This document shows positions 16,557-25,067 of a stretch of 64,000 nt of DNA, one piece after another. The translations under genes were made by a program, and so were the position numbers. The notes beneath the pieces were generated by a model. The model was not told the origin of the DNA. It made no database searches and saw only the letters and a list, made by a program, of their open reading frames with translations. Each line of letters begins with the position of its first letter. The stretch's first letter is position 1. Location of the stretch: positions 62,001 through 126,000 of the forward strand of contig NZ_JNYV01000011.1 of NCBI RefSeq assembly GCF_000717275.1, given 5' to 3'. Origin of the DNA: Kitasatospora arboriphila (GTDB lineage Bacteria > Actinomycetota > Actinomycetes > Mycobacteriales > Mycobacteriaceae).

Positions 16557-18125
16557 CTAGGGTTGCGCCAGCTGATCGCGCAGTTTGAACTTCTGCACCT
16601 TGCCCACGGCGTTGCGGGGCAGGGCATCGACCACCAGGATCTCCGTCGGCTTCTTGTACGACGCGATCAGCGACTTGCAGTGCTCGGAGATCTCTTCCAG
16701 GGTGGGCGGGTTCGCGGGGTCCGAGGGGACGATGACTGCCACAGGGGTCTCGACCCATCGGGGGTGCGGTTTGGCCACCACGGCGACCTCGGAGACCTTG
16801 CTGTGCGAGTCGATGGCGTCCTCGACCTCGGCGCAGTAGATGTTCTCCCCGCCGGAGTTGACCATGTCCTTGGTCCGGTCGACCACCTTGATGTAACCCT
16901 CGTCATCCATCACGCACAGGTCGCCGGAATGAAACCAGCCGCCCCGCATGGCATCTGCGGTGGCATCTGGGTTACGCCAGTATTCCTTCATGACGGTGGG
17001 CCCGCGGTACACGATCTCACCGACCTCGCCGACCGGCACGTCGTTCATGTCGGGGTCCACCAGACGTACTTCGACATTCATCAGGGGCTTACCCACCGAG
17101 CCGTTCTTCCGGAGGGCATCCTCTCCGCGCAGGATGCAAGTGGCAGAACTCATTTCGGTCTGGCCGAAGACGTTGAAGACCGGCACGTCGCCGAACGCGT
17201 CGGACATGGCCTTCAACACCGACGGAGGAGCGGCCGAGGCACCCCAGGCGATGCGTTCGAGCGAGTAATCGAGCTTTCTGGCCAGTGCGGCCTCGCAGAT
17301 GGCTTTCCACTGTGTGGGGACGAAGTACCCGGCGACCACCCCTCGCTCCGACATGGTCTCGAGCGCCTTGACGGGGTCGAAGTTCAGGACGTCGATGAGA
17401 ATCGATGTGCCACCGACGAAGACGTAGGCGAGCATCCCCGACAATCCGCCGATGTGGAACAGCGGCAAGCCGGACAACCCGACTTCGCCGTCACCGCTCA
17501 CCCCTTGCTCGAGGCAGACGTTGATGGTGTTCATCAGCAGGTTCATGTGGGTGAGTACCGCGCCCTTGGGCTTCCCGGTTGTTCCCGAGGTGTACATGAT
17601 GAAAGCGGGCTCGTTCTCGTCGACGTCGATGTCGAGCGAGCCGTCATCGGTCTCCAGGAGGGTGTCGTAATCGATTGCCTGCTCGACATCCTCGTGGTCA
17701 CCGCCGCTGACGACAAGGGTGCGTGATCCCGTTGCCTGCGCGGCCCTGGGCGCCAGCAGATGGTCGGCGAACAACACCGTGGCGTCCGAATCGTCGAGAA
17801 CATAGACGATCTCGGCCACCGACAGCCTGAAATTGACCGGAACGACGATCGCGCCGAGTTTCAGTACGGCGAAATAGGTCTCGATCAGCTCGAGCCGGTT
17901 GAGCATCAGCACGGCGACCCGGTCGCCACGTTCGACCCCGAGGGTCTGCAATCCCCGGGCCAGCCGGTTGGTGCGGGCATCGAGTTCGCGGTAGCTCAGA
18001 GAGTGGCCGTTGTACTCGAAGGCTACGCGGTCGGGAACCTTCCTTGCGTTGCGAGCGAGCTGATCTCCGTGGGACATACGCCGTCCGGGGACCGCCGCCA
18101 CCGTCGTGGTCTCGAAAGTGCTCAT
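16557..18125 (-). CDS. Acyl-CoA synthetase, AMP-forming (FadD-like)
   Basis: A 522-residue adenylating enzyme with the full motif set: YTSGTTGKPKGAVLTH (P-loop), FNVFGQTEMSS (A5-like), GWFHSGDLCVMDDEGYIKVVDR (A7/A8) and NAVGKVQKFKLRDQL with the catalytic C-terminal Lys. It activates a carboxylic acid to the acyl-CoA that feeds the following operon genes. The ATG is chosen for GAGGAG 7-8 nt upstream and normal family length. It is the first gene of the operon. A palindrome (18149-18162) lies just upstream and matches one near the divergent TetR gene, so repression by TetR is likely. Confidence 0.9.
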   Translation of the reverse strand: MSTFETTTVAAVPGRRMSHGDQLARNARKVPDRVAFEYNGHSLSYRELDARTNRLARGLQTLGVERGDRVAVLMLNRLELIETYFAVLKLGAIVVPVNFRLSVAEIVYVLDDSDATVLFADHLLAPRAAQATGSRTLVVSGGDHEDVEQAIDYDTLLETDDGSLDIDVDENEPAFIMYTSGTTGKPKGAVLTHMNLLMNTINVCLEQGVSGDGEVGLSGLPLFHIGGLSGMLAYVFVGGTSILIDVLNFDPVKALETMSERGVVAGYFVPTQWKAICEAALARKLDYSLERIAWGASAAPPSVLKAMSDAFGDVPVFNVFGQTEMSSATCILRGEDALRKNGSVGKPLMNVEVRLVDPDMNDVPVGEVGEIVYRGPTVMKEYWRNPDATADAMRGGWFHSGDLCVMDDEGYIKVVDRTKDMVNSGGENIYCAEVEDAIDSHSKVSEVAVVAKPHPRWVETPVAVIVPSDPANPPTLEEISEHCKSLIASYKKPTEILVVDALPRNAVGKVQKFKLRDQLAQP

Positions 18126-18148
18126 GCTGCTCCTCGACGTCCAGCTGG

Positions 18149-18162
18149 TGAACAAGCGTTCA
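18149..18162. promoter_or_regulatory. Putative TetR operator O1
   Basis: TGAAC-AAGC-GTTCA, a 5+4+5 palindrome 23 nt upstream of the acyl-CoA synthetase ATG. It shares TGAAnnAnCGTTCA with O2. Confidence 0.55.
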
Positions 18163-18300
18163 GCGGCACCGTAGCCGATCCCATCACAGTCGCGCAGCGG
18201 TTTGTGGGACTGGCTTCGAGACCGTGCTCGGACTGCCTTTTCGCACGTGATGGTTGGTAGTGTTGGACTCGCTGGGTTGTCGCCGCCGCCAACTGGGTAC

Positions 18301-18314
18301 TGAATGATCGTTCA
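18301..18314. promoter_or_regulatory. Putative TetR operator O2
   Basis: TGAATGATCGTTCA, outer arms TGAA/TTCA, lies 68 nt upstream of the TetR ATG. It is the only other sequence in this 257-bp divergent gap that matches O1, consistent with one regulator acting on both promoters. Confidence 0.55.
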
Positions 18315-18382
18315 CCGACGGCCGAATCACACCGATGCGGGCACGGGTCGGTGCAGGAGAGTCCACTCGTGAAGGGGGCCTG

Positions 18383-19030
18383 ATGACCGAGCGTGCGACA
18401 GGAGCTGCCGCGCAGTTCACTTCGGCGGCTGTCCGGCCGGGGGATGACCCCACGGCGCGAGCGATCCTCAGTGCCGCGGTGCAGATGATCGCGGCGCGTG
18501 GGTATCACGGGACATCGGTCCGGGACATCGCAGGATTTGCCGGACTCAGTGCGGGCAGCATCTACAACCATTTCGGTTCCAAACACGATCTGCTGGTGAC
18601 CATTCTGGTCCGCGGCGGTGAGGCGTTGGTGGAGAGCACCGAGAAGGCCCTGCTCGACGCCCCGGCCAATCCGGCGGACCGGCTCGACGCGATAGTGCGC
18701 ACGCACGTGGGTGTGCACGCCGAAAATCCGCTGGAGAGTTACATCGGCAACTCCGAACTGCGCAGCCTCGACGCCGTTGCTCTCGAGCGGGTGATCGCCA
18801 ATCGTGATGCGCAGCAACGCATCTTCGACCGCGTCGTCGCAGATGGTGTGAGGCGCGAAGTCTTCCTCACCACCAACCCGACCGAGGCTTCCCGTTTTGT
18901 CGTCACCGCCTGCACGGCGGTCGCGATGTGGTTTCGGCCGTCAGGGCCCGCCAGCGAGGAAAAGATCATCGAGCGGTACCAGGCCGTGGCCCGCGACGCC
19001 GTCGGCTACCGACCACCCGCCCGCAGCTGA
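18383..19030 (+). CDS. TetR/AcrR family regulator of the acyl-CoA operon
   Basis: A 215-residue repressor. The HTH is at about residues 28-74 (ILSAAVQMIAARGYHGTSVR, then GSIYNHFGSKHDLL). The C-terminal ligand domain resembles regulators of lipid and acyl-CoA genes such as KstR2. The ATG has GAAGGGGG about 9 nt upstream, giving MTERATG; a start 16 codons earlier lacks a good site. It is divergent from the acyl-CoA synthetase gene, with two matching palindromes between them. The inducer is probably an acyl-CoA of the pathway. Confidence 0.87.
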   Translation: MTERATGAAAQFTSAAVRPGDDPTARAILSAAVQMIAARGYHGTSVRDIAGFAGLSAGSIYNHFGSKHDLLVTILVRGGEALVESTEKALLDAPANPADRLDAIVRTHVGVHAENPLESYIGNSELRSLDAVALERVIANRDAQQRIFDRVVADGVRREVFLTTNPTEASRFVVTACTAVAMWFRPSGPASEEKIIERYQAVARDAVGYRPPARS

Positions 19031-19042
19031 GAGCGGCCCGGG

Positions 19043-19783
19043 TCAGCTGTACTTGTCGGTCAGGTACCGGGAGAACGTCTCGCGCCCGAAAGGTGTTCCG
19101 GGAACCAGGTTCTCGCCGCCCCTGAACGCCGCGAAGGTCTTGCCCGGAAGCCGCACCGGGAAGTCGGGGCGGCGACGACCCGTCACGCGTTTCCACTCGG
19201 CCAGCAGTTCGGGCGCCGTCCGCTGCTCCGGTCCGCCGATGTCATCGACGCGTCCCATCGGATCGCCGGCCGCCAGGTCCACCAGCCGGGCTGCGACCTC
19301 ATCGGTTGCGATGGGCTGAAAACTGATCGACGGACACAGCAGAACCGGCGAGAACCGCTGCGCGATGAACATCTGCTCGACAAACGGATGGAACTGGGTG
19401 GCCCGCTGGATTGTCAGTGGGACCGGACCGGCGGCGGCGATCGCCTCGATCTCGAGTCGCTGACGGTAGAAGCCGAAGGGGATCTTGTCGATGCCGACGA
19501 TCGACAGCAGGACGATGTGTTCGACGTTCGCCTCGGCCGCCGCACTCACGAGGTTCTGCGCCACTTCGATGTCGCCGGCCCCGTTTGTGGTGGCCAGGTG
19601 GATGACGGTGTCGACTCCGTCCATGGCCTCGGCGATGCCTACGCCGGTCCTGAGATCTCCGGCGATCTTGCCGTCGCCGGCGCGCCGGCTGAGCGCTTTC
19701 ACGTCGTGCCCCGCTTGCCGCAGGCGGTTGGTGGTGGGGACACCGATCCGGCCGGTTGCTCCGGTGACCAGATAAGTCGTCAT
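19043..19783 (-). CDS. NmrA-like/SDR-type NAD(P)-binding oxidoreductase, ECF41 partner
   Basis: A 246-residue Rossmann protein beginning MTTYLVTGATGRIGVPTTNR; GATGRIG is the dinucleotide loop of NmrA-like and atypical SDR proteins. HLATTNGAG and the C-terminal DIGGPEQRTAPELLAEWKRV fit sugar-nucleotide-epimerase-like flavin or NADPH sensors. The ATG has GAAGGG 7 nt upstream. Oxidoreductase or epimerase genes of this type are the conserved neighbours of ECF41 sigma factors. An ECF41-type promoter lies upstream on its strand, so this is the likely main target of the divergent sigma factor. Confidence 0.85.
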   Translation of the reverse strand: MTTYLVTGATGRIGVPTTNRLRQAGHDVKALSRRAGDGKIAGDLRTGVGIAEAMDGVDTVIHLATTNGAGDIEVAQNLVSAAAEANVEHIVLLSIVGIDKIPFGFYRQRLEIEAIAAAGPVPLTIQRATQFHPFVEQMFIAQRFSPVLLCPSISFQPIATDEVAARLVDLAAGDPMGRVDDIGGPEQRTAPELLAEWKRVTGRRRPDFPVRLPGKTFAAFRGGENLVPGTPFGRETFSRYLTDKYS

Positions 19784-19822
19784 GCTCAAGCCCTTCGTCG
19801 TGGTGATCCTCTCGCAGTCAAA

Positions 19823-19849
19823 GACCGGCAGCCACCCGCGAATGTGACA
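19823..19849 (-). promoter_or_regulatory. ECF41-type promoter for the oxidoreductase gene
   Basis: On the reverse strand TGTCACA (19849-19843) is followed after exactly 16 nt by GGTC (19826-19823). The published ECF41 target is TGTCACA-N16-CGTC, so only one base differs. It lies 40 nt upstream of the ATG. This is the strongest sigma-specific promoter in the window. Confidence 0.7.
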
Positions 19850-19921
19850 AGCTCATGCGGGCAGAAGGGCCTCGAACGTTCACCAGCGGAGGAACGGCCT
19901 GGCACGAAAGGGTGACGTCAT

Positions 19922-20824
19922 ATGGCGCAGGAAGCGGGACTGGCCGAGTTCGAGCAGGTCAGACCTCGTTTGTTCGGGATCGCCTACCGGATGATGGGTA
20001 CGGCATCGGACGCCGATGATGTGGTGCAAGACACATGGTTGCGGTGGTCTCGAACCGATAGATCGGCCGTTCGCGATCCGGGGGCATTTCTGGCGACCAC
20101 AGCGACTCGACTGGCCATCAACGCACTGACGTCCGCGAGGGCGACCCGGGAGACCTACGTCGGACCGTGGTTGCCCGAACCCGTGTCGACCACCGACGAT
20201 CCGGCATTGGGCGCCGAACGAGCAGAGGCGCTCGAGATGGCCGTGGTGCGGTTACTCGAACGTCTGGCTCCCAAAGAGCGTGCGGCGTACATCCTGCGCG
20301 AGGCCTTCGACTACCCGCACCGCGACATCGCCGAGCTTCTGGACACCAGCGAGGCCAATGCCCGACAACTCGTGCGCCGGGCCCGCGACCACATCGCCGT
20401 CGAGAGGGCGGTGCCGGCCGACCCGGACGAGCAGGCGCAGATCCTGGGCGCATTCCTCACCGCTGCGCAGTCGGGGGACCTGGCCGCACTCGAGTCGGTG
20501 CTCACCGCGCAGGTGACGGCGGTCAGCGATGGTGGCGGCGTGGTCAGTGCCGCGCGGGTACCCATCATCGGTCGCGCCAAGGTGGCGAGGTTTGTCCTCG
20601 GGACACTCGAGAAGTTCGCCGCCGGCGCCTATTCGACGCTGGTGGAGGTCAACGGGTCACCGGCTGTGCTGACCATTCGGGATGGGCGGCCCGACACCGT
20701 GTTGTCGTTCGACATCGGGGCCGACGGGATCAACACACTGCTGTTCGTCAGGAACCCCGACAAGCTGCACGCGGTCGCTGCGTTGTCGTCGTCGATATCC
20801 CCCGACGAGGCCGTCAGGTGGTGA
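19922..20824 (+). CDS. sigJ: ECF41-family RNA polymerase sigma factor (SigJ type)
   Basis: A 300-residue ECF sigma factor. Region 2 (FGIAYRMMGTASDADDVVQD) and region 4 (LAPKERAAYILREAF, then TSEANARQLVRRARDH) are followed by a SnoaL-like domain of about 110 residues. The ECF41 hallmarks WLPEP in the linker, DGGG and NPDKL in the C-terminal domain are all present. In this group the C-terminal extension regulates sigma activity instead of a separate anti-sigma factor, and none is encoded nearby. It is divergent from the NmrA-like oxidoreductase, which carries an ECF41 promoter. Confidence 0.92.
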   Translation: MAQEAGLAEFEQVRPRLFGIAYRMMGTASDADDVVQDTWLRWSRTDRSAVRDPGAFLATTATRLAINALTSARATRETYVGPWLPEPVSTTDDPALGAERAEALEMAVVRLLERLAPKERAAYILREAFDYPHRDIAELLDTSEANARQLVRRARDHIAVERAVPADPDEQAQILGAFLTAAQSGDLAALESVLTAQVTAVSDGGGVVSAARVPIIGRAKVARFVLGTLEKFAAGAYSTLVEVNGSPAVLTIRDGRPDTVLSFDIGADGINTLLFVRNPDKLHAVAALSSSISPDEAVRW

Positions 20825-21218
20825 CCGTCTGGCGACGTCGGGAGAGCACCACGCGTGCCGCGCGCCAGCCGAGCAGGAAGACACCGAGCACGATGGTTGC
20901 CACGATGATGAAGCTGAGCGCCACACCCTGATGGAACTGCTGGCGCAGGATCATGCCGATGGCCACGGCGCCGACCCACACCAGGACTCCGTCCGGGAAC
21001 ACACGCTCGGGGTGGAACGGGTAGTCGAAGCCGTGATCGGCGCGCATGTGCGCATACAGGTAGGCGAGCGACCATCCGATCGCTGCGCCCAGGGCAAAGG
21101 GCCAGGTGGTGCTGAACAGTCCGTGAAGCGACAGGCCTTCGGCATGGTTCATCCGACCGATGAAAGCGAAGACCAGCACCGCGAAGAAGTCTGCTGAGGC
21201 GGTGAACAATCGGCGCAT
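20814..21218 (-). CDS. DUF3054 family membrane protein
   Basis: A 134-residue protein of about four helices, with the family opening FFAVLVFAFIGRMNHAEGLS and a C-terminal FIIVATIVLGVFLLGWRAAR. DUF3054 proteins are small actinobacterial membrane proteins of unknown role. A GTG three codons upstream is an alternative start; neither has a clear ribosome site. Its 3' end overlaps the sigma-factor stop by 11 bp in a convergent arrangement. Confidence 0.8.
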   Translation of the reverse strand: MRRLFTASADFFAVLVFAFIGRMNHAEGLSLHGLFSTTWPFALGAAIGWSLAYLYAHMRADHGFDYPFHPERVFPDGVLVWVGAVAIGMILRQQFHQGVALSFIIVATIVLGVFLLGWRAARVVLSRRRQTVTT

Positions 21219-21248
21219 AGAGGCCACCGTAGCGTTTTGCCGAGCGGC

Positions 21249-22406
21249 TCAGCGAACCGAATCGGGGGAATCGGGCTTGTCGTCGGACGGATGGACGACA
21301 GGCGGGTCGGGGTCAGAAGTGCCCAGGTTGCGGTCCGTTGACGTGCTGTCCAGGAGCTGGGCGTCGACCTCTTTCTCCATCAGATCGACGTTGTCTTCAG
21401 CGCGATAGGTACCCCGGAACATAACGAAGATCACCACCCAGCCGATCAGGGCGACCAGCAGATAGCTGACCATCCGGTAGACCAGCACGGCGGTCACCGA
21501 CTCCGCGGCGCCCATACCGGCGGAGGTCAGCGCCGGAACCAGCACGCCGTCCACCACCCCGAGCCCACCCGGGAGAAGGGGGATGGCGGTGCCGACCGCC
21601 TTGCTCGCCGCGTAGGCGACCATCAGGCCGGCGATGCTCGGTTGGCCGCCGACCGCGTAACAGGCGAAGGCCAGACATGCGACGTCGGCCACCCAGTTGA
21701 ACAACGACCAGCCGAAGGCGATCGAGGTGTCCTTGGGTTTGAGCTGCACCGCGCGCAGCTGCACGAGAATCTCGCGCCAACGGACCACCCCATGGTCGGC
21801 CGCTTTGTCGCGCACATGATTGATCCACCGCAGGATCGTGACGCCGATCCCCTCGATCGACTCCGGGTGCCGCGCGATGTACTGGGCCACGAGAGCGAAC
21901 GCGATGAAACCGCTGATCGAGAAGATGATGGAGAACGGGCTGGTCTTGGCGCCGGCCAGCAGCGCGCCGCCCAATCCGAGAACCGCCAGTCCGACACCCA
22001 TGAGCAGTCCCGACATCACAACCTGCCAGGAGGCCACAACAGGCGTGGCTCCCCACTTGCGGGTCTGCCGGTAGGTGAAAGCCGGCGCCATCACCTGGCC
22101 CCCGGGCATGGTCTGACTCAGCGAGTTGGCGGCAAGGATCACTGAAAGCGATTGCCACTGCTTGATCTTGAGGCCTGCCGACCGCAGGAGTGCGCGTTGG
22201 ACCTGCGCGAAGCTGTCCATCGACAACATGGAGGCGAGGATGCAGAGCACCACCCACTCCCACTCGATGTCATCGATGTGGACCCAGGTTTCCTTCAGTT
22301 TCGGCCACACCAGGTAGGCCTCAACGGCCAGTACCACCAGGACGAGGGCGAGAACCACCCAACGCACCCACCAGAACCGGCGGCGGGCCCCGCGCGTCGC
22401 CGTCAT
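21249..22406 (-). CDS. Lysylphosphatidylglycerol-synthase-like membrane protein (YbhN/UPF0104 type)
   Basis: A 385-residue protein of about eight helices with the family segments AANSLSQTMPGGQVMAPAFT and AIPLLPGGLGVVDGVLVPAL. The fold is the flippase part of MprF without the synthase domain. The tail (last 50 residues) is hydrophilic and acidic. The ATG has AAGG 8 nt upstream. It is divergent from an AI-2E family gene; the corresponding M. tuberculosis pair is Rv0204c-Rv0205 next to mmpL3. It may move a lipid or glycolipid across the membrane; function is inference. Confidence 0.83.
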   Translation of the reverse strand: MTATRGARRRFWWVRWVVLALVLVVLAVEAYLVWPKLKETWVHIDDIEWEWVVLCILASMLSMDSFAQVQRALLRSAGLKIKQWQSLSVILAANSLSQTMPGGQVMAPAFTYRQTRKWGATPVVASWQVVMSGLLMGVGLAVLGLGGALLAGAKTSPFSIIFSISGFIAFALVAQYIARHPESIEGIGVTILRWINHVRDKAADHGVVRWREILVQLRAVQLKPKDTSIAFGWSLFNWVADVACLAFACYAVGGQPSIAGLMVAYAASKAVGTAIPLLPGGLGVVDGVLVPALTSAGMGAAESVTAVLVYRMVSYLLVALIGWVVIFVMFRGTYRAEDNVDLMEKEVDAQLLDSTSTDRNLGTSDPDPPVVHPSDDKPDSPDSVR

Positions 22407-22521
22407 GTCCAGCACCTTATCGGGCGGGTGTGCCACGGTTCGGAAATGGTCGGCCAGACGGTGTACTGGCGACGACTTCAGTTGCCCGCGTAGACGGTGT
22501 TTCGGGTCTAGTGTTGCCCGG

Positions 22522-23820
22522 GTGAGCGATGGAAAGACCCAGGACAGCGGTGTAGTCGATCGACTTCAGGTACATCCGGTCGTGCGGGCTGCCGCGGAAT
22601 GGGCATGGCGCCTGCTGGTCATCGGTGCCGCCGTCTACGCCTTGATGCGGGTGATCCAGTCTTTTGAAGAGGTCTTCGTCCCGATCGGGCTCGCGATCCT
22701 GGGTACCGCGCTGCTTGTTCCGGTGGTGGACTGGCTCAACCGGCGGGGGATACCACGGTCCCTGGCGGTGGTGGGAACTCTCATCGTCGGGATCGGTGCC
22801 ATCGCCGGGATTCTGACCTTTGTCGTGCAGCAGTTCATCGACGGTGTACCCCAACTGACCGACGAGGTCACCAAAACGATTGACGACAGCCGGGGTTGGC
22901 TCGTGGACGGGCCACTGGACCTGAGCCAGGATCAGATCGACCACCTCGGCGACGACGCGATCAAGGTGCTGCAGGACAACGAAGACAAGGTCACCTCCGG
23001 CGCGCTGGCCACCGCCACCACGGTGAGCGAGATCGTCACCGGCGCACTGTTGATGCTGTTCCTGATCATCTTCTTCCTCTACGGCGGCGGTCAGATCTGG
23101 CGGTTTCTCACCCTCGCCATCCCGCAGGCATCACGGGAAAAGGTCTGGGAGGCAGGGCAACGCGGGTTCGGCTCACTGGTCGGTTATGTGCGGGCGACCG
23201 TGGTGGTGGCGGCGGTCGACGCGATCGGGATCGGCGTCGGTCTGGCTATCCTGCAGGTCCCCTTGGCATTACCGTTGGCCTCGTTGGTCTTCATCGGTGC
23301 GTTCATTCCCATCGTCGGCGCGCTGGTGACCGGCAGCCTGGCGGTGCTGGTCGCGCTGGTCACCCAGGGCTGGGTCGCCGCCGCGATCTCGCTCGCGATC
23401 GTCGTCGCGGTCATGCAGGTGGAAAGTCATGTGCTGCAACCATTCCTGCTCGGGCGGTCGGTTCGCCTGCACCCCGTCGCCGTGGTGCTCGGTATCGCGG
23501 CCGGCCTGGTGACGGCAGGGATCATCGGCGGGCTCCTGGCCGTGCCGATCATCGCCTTCCTCAACACGGCTGTACGGACGTTGCAGGAGCGAACGGCCGA
23601 GGCGCATGGTGTTGCTGCGGCGCGGGAGGCCGCACTGCGAAAACACGGCGACGCCGAGCGCATGTACGAGGCCGAGCCCGATGGCCCACTGTGGGACCAG
23701 AAGAATGCTCCCGGTGTTCGCGGCGATGTGGTCGACGAGTCGCCGGTGCCCGGCACGCCCGGTGCTCGTGGCGAGCCCGAAACCGGTGAGACAGCGGGCA
23801 ATACCGCCGATTCGAGCTGA
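22522..23820 (+). CDS. AI-2E family transporter-like protein (Rv0205 homologue)
   Basis: A 432-residue protein with about seven to eight helices and the family features FVPIGLAILGTALLVPVVDW, an extracytoplasmic loop rich in Asp and Lys, and ESHVLQPFLLGRSVRLHPV. The GTG start lies 115 bp from the divergent start of the YbhN-like gene. The last about 60 residues are hydrophilic and unlike the family core. Members export or hold small molecules; the AI-2 name does not prove the substrate. It has the same position relative to mmpL3 as in mycobacteria, though more genes lie between here. Confidence 0.85.
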   Translation: MSDGKTQDSGVVDRLQVHPVVRAAAEWAWRLLVIGAAVYALMRVIQSFEEVFVPIGLAILGTALLVPVVDWLNRRGIPRSLAVVGTLIVGIGAIAGILTFVVQQFIDGVPQLTDEVTKTIDDSRGWLVDGPLDLSQDQIDHLGDDAIKVLQDNEDKVTSGALATATTVSEIVTGALLMLFLIIFFLYGGGQIWRFLTLAIPQASREKVWEAGQRGFGSLVGYVRATVVVAAVDAIGIGVGLAILQVPLALPLASLVFIGAFIPIVGALVTGSLAVLVALVTQGWVAAAISLAIVVAVMQVESHVLQPFLLGRSVRLHPVAVVLGIAAGLVTAGIIGGLLAVPIIAFLNTAVRTLQERTAEAHGVAAAREAALRKHGDAERMYEAEPDGPLWDQKNAPGVRGDVVDESPVPGTPGARGEPETGETAGNTADSS

Positions 23821-23825
23821 GTTCG

Positions 23826-25067
23826 GTGATGTCGTACCGTCCTGGGCGGCTCGGGTCCCTCACCCGGCGTGACGCCATCACCGACGACGCCGACCCGGTG
23901 GCGCCGATGTGGCGGGCGGCGCAAGTCTTTCGCCTCCTGAGCTACATCTACGCATTGGGTTTCCAGCTCGCTGTGTTCGGGGACTACGAGCGCGTTGCCT
24001 GGAGCTGGTTCCTCTTCGCGATCCTGACCTTCTGGACCGGTGTGAGCACCATCCTCTATCTCAAGGGCACCGGCCGCCGATGGCTCTGGGTGGGGATCGA
24101 GTTGGTGGTGGTGTGTGCGCTGATCGTCGCCACCAGGTTCATCGCCTCTGCCGATTGGGCGGCGTCGAACCAGTCGTTTCCGACCACGCTGTGGGCGACC
24201 AACGCGGTGGTGTCCGCGGCCATCCTCGGCGGCCCGTTGATCGGTGCAGCTTTCGGGCTGGCGGTGCGAATCGCCAGCGCGGTGGCCAAGGGCGGTTACG
24301 ACCTCAACGTCGGGCGGGACGCGACCGTGGTCGTCTTGCTGACCGTGGGAGTGGGGGTGGGGCTGGCATCGGTGACCGCCCGCCGCAATCACGTCCGGAT
24401 CGAACAGGCCATGCGCGTGGCAGCCGCCGCCGACGAGCGCGCCAGGCTGAGCCGTCAGGTACACGACGGCGTACTCCAGGTGCTCGCGCTGATCAGTCGG
24501 CGCGGGGCCGAGATCGGCGGCGAGACAGCTCAATTGGCTGAGCTCGCCGGCCAGCAGGAGCGGTCGCTGCGGCGCCTGATCGCCGACATCGAACCGGCCT
24601 TGGTTCCCGGTGAGCCTGCGGAGATCGATCTACGTATGCTGCTCCGGCCCCACGCGAGCGACCTGGTCACCATCAGCGAGCCGGGTGAGCCGGTACCGGT
24701 GGATCACCGGCTCGCCGTGGAGTTGGAAGCCGCCGTGGTCAACGCCCTCGACAATGTTCGCCTGCACGCAGGCCCCGGTGTGCGCGCCTACGTGCTCATC
24801 GAAGATCTCGGTGAACAGGTGGTGGTGAGTATCCGCGACGACGGGCGAGGCATTGCCGAGGGCAGGCTGTCGCAGGCTGTCGCGGAGGGTCGGATGGGTG
24901 TGTCGGAGTCGATCGTGGCGCGGATCGAGGCGCTCGGGGGCACGGCCCGGCTCGACACCGCACCGGGGGAGGGAACCGAATGGGAACTCGAGGTGTCCAA
25001 ACGGATGGCAGGCGGGAACGCGAGCCGGTCCGCAGACGATCAACGGAGGGGTTCTGCTCATGCCTGA
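23826..25067 (+). CDS. Two-component sensor histidine kinase (MacS-like N-terminus)
   Basis: A 413-residue sensor with six hydrophobic segments in the first about 190 residues, then the DHp box ARLSRQVHDGVLQVLALIS with phospho-acceptor His at about 213 (HDGVLQ, as in NarX/DegS-type kinases). The HATPase core follows, with N-box AVVNALDNVRLHA and G1 DDGRGI. GTG 23826 and ATG 23829 are adjacent; either may be used. It overlaps the response regulator gene by 8 nt. The N-terminal region resembles the MacS type that couples envelope signals to the regulator. Confidence 0.88.
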   Translation: MMSYRPGRLGSLTRRDAITDDADPVAPMWRAAQVFRLLSYIYALGFQLAVFGDYERVAWSWFLFAILTFWTGVSTILYLKGTGRRWLWVGIELVVVCALIVATRFIASADWAASNQSFPTTLWATNAVVSAAILGGPLIGAAFGLAVRIASAVAKGGYDLNVGRDATVVVLLTVGVGVGLASVTARRNHVRIEQAMRVAAAADERARLSRQVHDGVLQVLALISRRGAEIGGETAQLAELAGQQERSLRRLIADIEPALVPGEPAEIDLRMLLRPHASDLVTISEPGEPVPVDHRLAVELEAAVVNALDNVRLHAGPGVRAYVLIEDLGEQVVVSIRDDGRGIAEGRLSQAVAEGRMGVSESIVARIEALGGTARLDTAPGEGTEWELEVSKRMAGGNASRSADDQRRGSAHA

